A DNA stretch of 24,895 nt from assembly GCA_045658985.1 (NCBI GenBank), contig JAZOWC010000063.1, positions 1 through 24,895 of the forward strand, read 5' to 3'. Position numbers and translations under genes: made by a program. The first letter of the stretch is position 1. Each line of letters starts with the position of its first letter. Origin of the DNA: RGIG3513 sp045658985 (GTDB lineage Bacteria; Bacillota; Clostridia; Oscillospirales; Butyricicoccaceae). The notes under the pieces are model-generated. The model did no database searches, had not been told where the DNA came from, and saw nothing but the letters and a program-made list of their open reading frames with translations. Positions 20,824-24,895 of this stretch are shown piece after piece.

Positions 20824-22197
20824 GTGGAAAATCGCGAACGTCTATCCTCGCGTCTGGGATTCATTCTCCTCAGCGCAGGATGCGCAATCGGCTGCGGCAA
20901 CGTATGGAAGTTCCCCTGGATGGCAGGTCAGGGCGGCGGCGGCGGATTTGTTCTTGTTTATGCTCTCTGTCTGATTCTGCTTGGTCTGCCCGTTATGACC
21001 ATGGAGTTCTCTCTCGGTCGTGCGGCTCAGGCAAGCCCTGTTAAAATGTATCAGAAGCTGCAGAAGCCCGGTCAGAAGTGGCACGCACACGGATATCTGG
21101 CTCTGTTCGGCAATATCTGCCTGATGAGCTTCTACACCGTTGTTTCCGGCTGGATCATGTATTACTTTGTACAGTTTGTTACCGGCAAGACTGCTGAACT
21201 CGGCTTTGTGCCTATGATCACAGACGGCAAGCTGAATATGATCTATATGCTTATCGTTGTCGTTATCGGCTTTGCTATCCTCAGCTTCAACCTGCAGGGC
21301 GGTCTCGAGCGCGTTACCAAGTACATGATGGTCGCACTTTTGTTCCTTATGATCGTTCTTGCCGTCAACAGCTTTACCCTCGACGGCGCAAAGGAAGGCC
21401 TCAAGTTCTACCTGCTCCCCGATCTCAGCAAGATCACTCCCAAAGTTATTGTCGGCGCTATGAATCAGGCATTCTTTACCCTGTCTCTGGGCATCGGTTC
21501 TATGGCTATCTTCGGCAGCTATCTGGACAAGAACCGCTCTCTGATGGGCGAAAGCGTCAACATCATTCTGCTCGACTCCTTTGTTGCTATTATGGCAGGT
21601 CTGATTATATTCCCCGCCTGCTTCACCTACAATCTGGAAGTCGGCTCCGGTCCCTCCCTGCTGTTTGACACCATGGCAGCTGTATTCAACAACATGGGCG
21701 GCGGCAGAGTATGGGGCAGCGTATTCTTCCTGTTCATGGTATTTGCATCCATGTCCACCGTACTGGCTGTTTTTGAGAACATCCTGGCCTGCGTCCGTGA
21801 GCTCACCGGCTGGAACCGTCCCAAGGGCTGTATCGCCTGCGGCATCCTGATCGCTTTGACCTCCACCACCACCGCTCTCGGCTACAGCGCATTCTCCGGT
21901 TTTGCACCTTTTGGCGAAGGCACTGCATGGCTGGATCTGTGGGACTTCATCGTCTCCAACAACCTGTTGCCCATCGGCAGCCTGATATTCGTCATCTTCT
22001 GCTGCAGCAAGCGTTACGGCTGGGGCTGGGAGAACTTCAAGGCTGAGGCCAATACCGGCAACGGTCTGAAGGTCAAAGACTGGATGAAGCCCATATTCTG
22101 CTACATTGTTCCCGTTGCTATCGTCGTTATCTACGTAATGGGTCTTCTCGATTTCTTTAAAATCGACATTACCGAATTATTTAAAACTATATTCTAA
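20824..22197 (+). CDS. Sodium:neurotransmitter symporter (NSS/LeuT) family transporter
   Basis: A 457-aa membrane protein with about 11-12 helices. The first helix carries the unwound substrate and Na+ site typical of LeuT-like proteins, AGCAIGCGNVWKFPW at about 18-32, followed by GGGGGFVLVYALCLILLGLP and MEFSLGR. Bacterial members take up amino acids, often aromatic or branched, with sodium. GTG 20824 follows AGAAGG by 7 bases; an upstream in-frame TTG at 20806 precedes the site and is rejected. It is monocistronic with its own promoter and terminator. Aromatic amino acid uptake would fit the ior operon 5 kb away, but nothing in the sequence proves the substrate. Confidence 0.9.
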   Translation: MENRERLSSRLGFILLSAGCAIGCGNVWKFPWMAGQGGGGGFVLVYALCLILLGLPVMTMEFSLGRAAQASPVKMYQKLQKPGQKWHAHGYLALFGNICLMSFYTVVSGWIMYYFVQFVTGKTAELGFVPMITDGKLNMIYMLIVVVIGFAILSFNLQGGLERVTKYMMVALLFLMIVLAVNSFTLDGAKEGLKFYLLPDLSKITPKVIVGAMNQAFFTLSLGIGSMAIFGSYLDKNRSLMGESVNIILLDSFVAIMAGLIIFPACFTYNLEVGSGPSLLFDTMAAVFNNMGGGRVWGSVFFLFMVFASMSTVLAVFENILACVRELTGWNRPKGCIACGILIALTSTTTALGYSAFSGFAPFGEGTAWLDLWDFIVSNNLLPIGSLIFVIFCCSKRYGWGWENFKAEANTGNGLKVKDWMKPIFCYIVPVAIVVIYVMGLLDFFKIDITELFKTIF

Positions 22198-22213
22198 TAA
22201 GCCAACAAATATC

Positions 22214-22244
22214 AAAAACAGAGTGCTTTTGGCACTCTGTTTTT
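22214..22244 (+). terminator. Terminator of the NSS transporter gene
   Basis: ACAGAGTGC (22218-22226) pairs with GCACTCTGT (22232-22240) around TTTTG, with A-run before and T-run after. Confidence 0.9.
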
Positions 22245-22259
22245 GTTTATAATACCTTC

Positions 22260-22288
22260 TTGCGCACAGGTGTGCTATGTGGTATAAT
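22260..22288 (+). promoter_or_regulatory. Promoter of the amidotransferase-like gene
   Basis: TTGCGC (22260-22265), 17 bases, consensus TATAAT (22283-22288), 29 bases upstream of the ATG. Confidence 0.75.
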
Positions 22289-22317
22289 CGGCTTAATAAT
22301 AAAAGGAGTGAATAATA

Positions 22318-23016
22318 ATGAAGAAAATCGGTATTGTACCTGCTGCAAAGCTTGATGCTGTAGAGAATATTTGGGATAATATTTATAGGATAGTAACCAC
22401 CTACCCCACCCGCATTTATGAAAACGGCGGTATACCCATCGCCCTGCTTCCCAACGTAGATCAGTACTCCGAGGAGCTTCTTGATATGGTTGATGCTATA
22501 CTGATATGCGGCGGTACTCAGTCTTTTGACTATCAGTTCCAGTCCATTGATCATGCTGTAAAGCACGGCAAGCCTCTGTTGGGCATCTGCCTTGGTATGC
22601 AGATGATCAATACGTATTTTACCGTAAAAGCAGAATCAGAAAAGCGCGGCTATGAGGGCGATCTGCTTGAACTTTATAAGCAGATGAAGCTTGAGGGCAG
22701 AACCTTCCTCAAAAGAGTGGAAGACCACGTAAAGTTCCCTGTTCCTCTCGGCAGAGAAGACGAGTGCAAGCACAAGGTTCTGGTAAAAAAAGGCTCTCTG
22801 CTGCATAAGCTGACGGGCTCGGAGGAGATATACGGCGCTACCATTCACAGATACTGTGTTGGTGAAGCTGCACCCGATCTTGAGGTAATAGGCAGAGCCG
22901 AGGACGGCACTATAGAGGCTGTGCAGTACGGCGACAAGGTGCTGGGCATACAGTTCCACGCAGAGGCCGACCGTATGCTGCCCGGAATATTCAAGTTCCT
23001 GACCGGCCAGGAATAA
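22318..23016 (+). CDS. Class I glutamine amidotransferase-like hydrolase (peptidase C26)
   Basis: A 232-aa protein with the C26 fold. The oxyanion strand ICGG is at 63-66, the nucleophile Cys91 is in LLGICLGMQ, and the catalytic pair His214 and Glu216 is in GIQFHAEAD. Family members cleave gamma-glutamyl amides such as gamma-glutamyl-GABA or folate polyglutamates. It differs from the common PuuD type: the region after ICGG is short, and FHAE replaces FHPE. The triad itself is intact, so it should be active, but the substrate is open. The ATG follows AAGGAG by 8 bases. It is monocistronic. Confidence 0.85.
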   Translation: MKKIGIVPAAKLDAVENIWDNIYRIVTTYPTRIYENGGIPIALLPNVDQYSEELLDMVDAILICGGTQSFDYQFQSIDHAVKHGKPLLGICLGMQMINTYFTVKAESEKRGYEGDLLELYKQMKLEGRTFLKRVEDHVKFPVPLGREDECKHKVLVKKGSLLHKLTGSEEIYGATIHRYCVGEAAPDLEVIGRAEDGTIEAVQYGDKVLGIQFHAEADRMLPGIFKFLTGQE

Positions 23017-23029
23017 TATATCTGTAATA

Positions 23030-23065
23030 AAAAGCTGTTCCCTCAAGTGTGGGAACAGCTTTTTT
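23030..23065. terminator. Bidirectional terminator
   Basis: AGCTGTTCCC (23033-23042) pairs with GGGAACAGCT (23051-23060) around an 8-base loop, with an A-run before and T6 after. It lies between the convergent amidotransferase-like and HAD genes. Confidence 0.9.
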
Positions 23066-23115
23066 ATTATCATAAGATTATCGAAAGCGGGAAATCTTAC
23101 AGGATTATCAAAAAA

Positions 23116-23799
23116 TTATTCTACTATATCAAGCAGCTGGCGCAGGTCGGTGATGGTGTAGGTTATGTTCATACCCTCGGGGGCGGCGGCGCCTTTTGGA
23201 TTAAACCAGCAGGTGTCAATTCCTGCGTTGATGCCGCCCTGAATATCTGAGGACAGCGAGTCACCCACAATGATGACCCTGTCTCCCGCTTTGACTCCTG
23301 CTATATCAAATGCGGCATCAAAAAACTCCCGGGCAGGCTTTGCGTATCCGATGACCTCGGACACCACAACAGCCGACATATATTTGGCGAGTCCCGAGTT
23401 GTTCATACGCGAATAGGCCGTACTGCCCACGCCGTTGGTCACGACGGTCAGCTTGCCGCGTTTTTGCAGTTCTGCGCAGACCTGTTCGGCATAGGGCATA
23501 TGCTGACATTGCTCTGACAGAGCTTTTTGATAATAATCGTTGGCCTCGACTCCGTCTATATTGAGGCCCAGTTCTGCAAAGAACACCTCAAAGCGCTCGG
23601 TCTGAAGCTTATCTTTTGTGACTGTGCCAAGCTCCAGCCTGCGCCAGTAACCGTGATTAATCTCCGAATAACGGGCAAACACCTCATCGGTATACTCGAC
23701 CCCAAAGAGGCTCAAAAGCCCCTTAAATGCGCCTTCCTGCGCCGCATCAAAGTCAAGCAGGGTGTTATCCGCATCAAGAAATATATGTTCGTATTTCAT
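23116..23799 (-). CDS. HAD-superfamily phosphatase (YjjG-type nucleotidase)
   Basis: A 227-aa protein with all four HAD motifs: LDADNT (Asp9 nucleophile, Asp11), VVTNG (motif II), the lysine in AKPAREFF (motif III) and GDSLSSD (motif IV). The helical cap between motifs I and II and the overall length match YjjG/YfnB-type enzymes, which dephosphorylate pyrimidine nucleotides and modified bases. The frame is open to 23871, but GGAGG sits 7 bases before ATG 23799, giving MKYEHIFLD. It is divergent from the LysR gene, with back-to-back promoters. Confidence 0.88.
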   Translation of the reverse strand: MKYEHIFLDADNTLLDFDAAQEGAFKGLLSLFGVEYTDEVFARYSEINHGYWRRLELGTVTKDKLQTERFEVFFAELGLNIDGVEANDYYQKALSEQCQHMPYAEQVCAELQKRGKLTVVTNGVGSTAYSRMNNSGLAKYMSAVVVSEVIGYAKPAREFFDAAFDIAGVKAGDRVIIVGDSLSSDIQGGINAGIDTCWFNPKGAAAPEGMNITYTITDLRQLLDIVE

Positions 23800-23826
23800 A
23801 ATATCCTCCGTAAAAGTACTGAAAAC

Positions 23827-23855
23827 ATTATACAACATTTTGCGCAAGAGCACAA
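23827..23855 (-). promoter_or_regulatory. Promoter of the HAD gene
   Basis: On the minus strand: TTGTGC (23855-23850), 17 bases, TATAAT (23832-23827). Confidence 0.75.
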
Positions 23856-23861
23856 CAGGTA

Positions 23862-23888
23862 TTGAAATCAAAGCGGCTTTGGTATAAT
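23862..23888 (+). promoter_or_regulatory. Promoter of the LysR gene
   Basis: TTGAAA (23862-23867) and consensus TATAAT (23883-23888), with a short 15-base spacer. Short spacers are common where an activator or autoregulator helps. Its -35 is 6 bases from the -35 of the divergent HAD promoter. Confidence 0.55.
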
Positions 23889-23892
23889 ATAT

Positions 23893-23907
23893 CTATATCG
23901 GATATAG
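23893..23907. promoter_or_regulatory. Candidate LysR operator (T-N11-A palindrome)
   Basis: A perfect inverted repeat CTATAT-CGG-ATATAG that contains the LysR-type T-N11-A pattern (T 23894, A 23906). It lies just after the LysR -10 element, over the expected transcription start, the classic place for autorepression. Confidence 0.5.
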
Positions 23908-23933
23908 CCAAATACTATAAAGGGCGTGTAGGT

Positions 23934-24854
23934 ATGAATATTGAACAGCTGAGGCATTTTTCGGAGATTGCGCGGTGCGGAAGCATCAACGCCGCCACCG
24001 AGACACTGTATATAACACAGCCGTCACTGTCGGCATCAATACGCAAGCTCGAAAGCGAGCTTGGAGAAAAGGTGTTTGTACGCAGCAACAACGGGGTCAA
24101 GCTGACACCCTTTGGTGAGGAGCTGCTCCCCTACGTACGGAACGTGCTCGGGCTGATAGATCAGCTTCCAGACAAGACCCAAAGCGAAAAATCCAAGCTC
24201 CGTCCCCGTCTGAGTGTGTGCAGCGGCGGATTCAAGTATATGTCATCGGTTGTCAGCCGCGTATATAATGCTCACAAGGAGGACGGGATACACATAGACT
24301 ACTTTGACGTGCCCCGTGAGGAATCCCTGTCAATGGTGGCGGCAGGCACCGCACAGGTGGGCGGCTTTGCTATGTGGGATTTTCAGAAGCAATACCATAT
24401 GCGCATACTCAAAGAGCGCGGACTGAGGTACGTTCCGCTGGCGACAAGCCTGCCTACCGTGGCAGTGGGCAAACATAACCCGCTGTTTTTCCGCGAAGAG
24501 GACTGGGTAACACTCGATATGGTGTGTAAATATCCCCTGCTTTACACCTATTCAGAACACTCAACTGCGCTGTACAACAAGCTGGGAATAACCCCCGGCA
24601 AAAACGTGGTCAACTGCCGCTCGCGTGCGGGCCGCGGTGAGCTGCTCAGCACCACCGATTGCGTGGCTCTCGGCTCCTATATCACCCCCGCCTACGAAAA
24701 GACCGAGTACTACCCCGACCGCCGTGTACTCAAGCTCAGGGACGTAAAGTACACCTCCGAGACCGGATATATAGTCCGTCAGGATGCCGAGCTTAACGGT
24801 GTGGCCAGCGAGTTTGTGGAAGTCGGAGGCCAAGCGGTCTTAGGAAGACAATGA
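23934..24854 (+). CDS. LysR-family transcriptional regulator
   Basis: A 306-aa protein, complete within the window. The N-terminal winged helix-turn-helix is textbook: MNIEQLRHFSEIARCGSI, then AAxxLxITQPSLSASIRKLE at about 20-39, then FVRSNNGVKLTPFGEELL. The remainder is a substrate-binding-like effector domain of about 215 residues with no enzyme motif. The start at ATG 23934 has a weak site (AAAGGG, about 11 bases upstream); an in-frame start at 23862 overlaps the promoter and is rejected. It is divergent from the HAD gene, with a candidate operator over its own start; the effector is unknown. Confidence 0.92.
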   Translation: MNIEQLRHFSEIARCGSINAATETLYITQPSLSASIRKLESELGEKVFVRSNNGVKLTPFGEELLPYVRNVLGLIDQLPDKTQSEKSKLRPRLSVCSGGFKYMSSVVSRVYNAHKEDGIHIDYFDVPREESLSMVAAGTAQVGGFAMWDFQKQYHMRILKERGLRYVPLATSLPTVAVGKHNPLFFREEDWVTLDMVCKYPLLYTYSEHSTALYNKLGITPGKNVVNCRSRAGRGELLSTTDCVALGSYITPAYEKTEYYPDRRVLKLRDVKYTSETGYIVRQDAELNGVASEFVEVGGQAVLGRQ

Positions 24855-24895
24855 CTAGACCCAACTCCTTGGCACACAGAACGACATGGCTACGA

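Noticed and set aside
1..24895. CRISPR arrays, tRNA/rRNA genes, insertion sequences
   Set aside because: No regularly spaced repeats, no cloverleaf or rRNA-like sequence, and no transposase or terminal inverted repeats were seen.

Overview
The window looks like chromosomal DNA of a strictly anaerobic, low-to-mid GC Gram-positive bacterium of the class Clostridia, most like Oscillospiraceae/Ruminococcaceae gut or rumen bacteria. This is inferred from strong AGGAGG-type ribosome binding sites, sigma-A promoters with 17-base spacers, a T-box riboswitch, ferredoxin-dependent 2-oxoacid chemistry and the protein families present. Nearly every gene is intact. Many starts had to be moved inward from the longest open frame to fit the ribosome binding site.

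Layout, left to right. 1-1500: an AT-richer two-gene unit on the minus strand (P-loop kinase-like protein, then a nucleotidyltransferase), bounded by terminators and probably acquired. 1510-2550: the rplM-rpsI ribosomal protein operon (minus) with tandem terminators. 2630-3700: a TtcA-type tRNA thiolase (plus) converging on a small DUF2508/YaaL-like gene (minus). 3769-9421: a divergent type IIA topoisomerase pair (ParE/GyrB-like then ParC/GyrA-like) followed closely by a MATE efflux pump. 9463-11185: a stand-alone acyl-CoA synthetase. 11247-15738: a T-box-controlled operon iorA-iorB-paaK-tandem ACT protein, closed by a strong terminator. 15742-18056: a CitA/DcuS-type sensor kinase and CitB-type regulator (minus). 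18176-19162: a divergent two-gene unit encoding a three-helix PQ-loop membrane protein and a degenerate SGNH/GDSL-like protein. 19191-20692: a nitroreductase and 3-hydroxyacyl-CoA dehydrogenase (minus). 20762-22244: a sodium:neurotransmitter-symporter-family transporter (plus). 22260-23064: a class I glutamine amidotransferase-like hydrolase. 23116-24854: a HAD phosphatase (minus) divergent from a LysR regulator (plus).

The most informative part is the T-box operon. The leader has every recognisable T-box element, and its specifier codon reads UUC (phenylalanine). The T-box bulge UGGU would pair with an ACCA tRNA end, which also fits tRNA-Phe. The operon should therefore switch on when phenylalanyl-tRNA is short. 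That argues that indolepyruvate/phenylpyruvate:ferredoxin oxidoreductase plus phenylacetate-CoA ligase run here in the biosynthetic direction (arylacetate + CoA -> arylacetyl-CoA, then reductive carboxylation to the aryl-pyruvate and transamination to the amino acid) rather than in amino-acid fermentation. The tandem-ACT protein is a plausible second, protein-level amino-acid sensor. A second item worth attention is the PQ-loop/SGNH-like pair, which shares its upstream region with the orphan two-component system.
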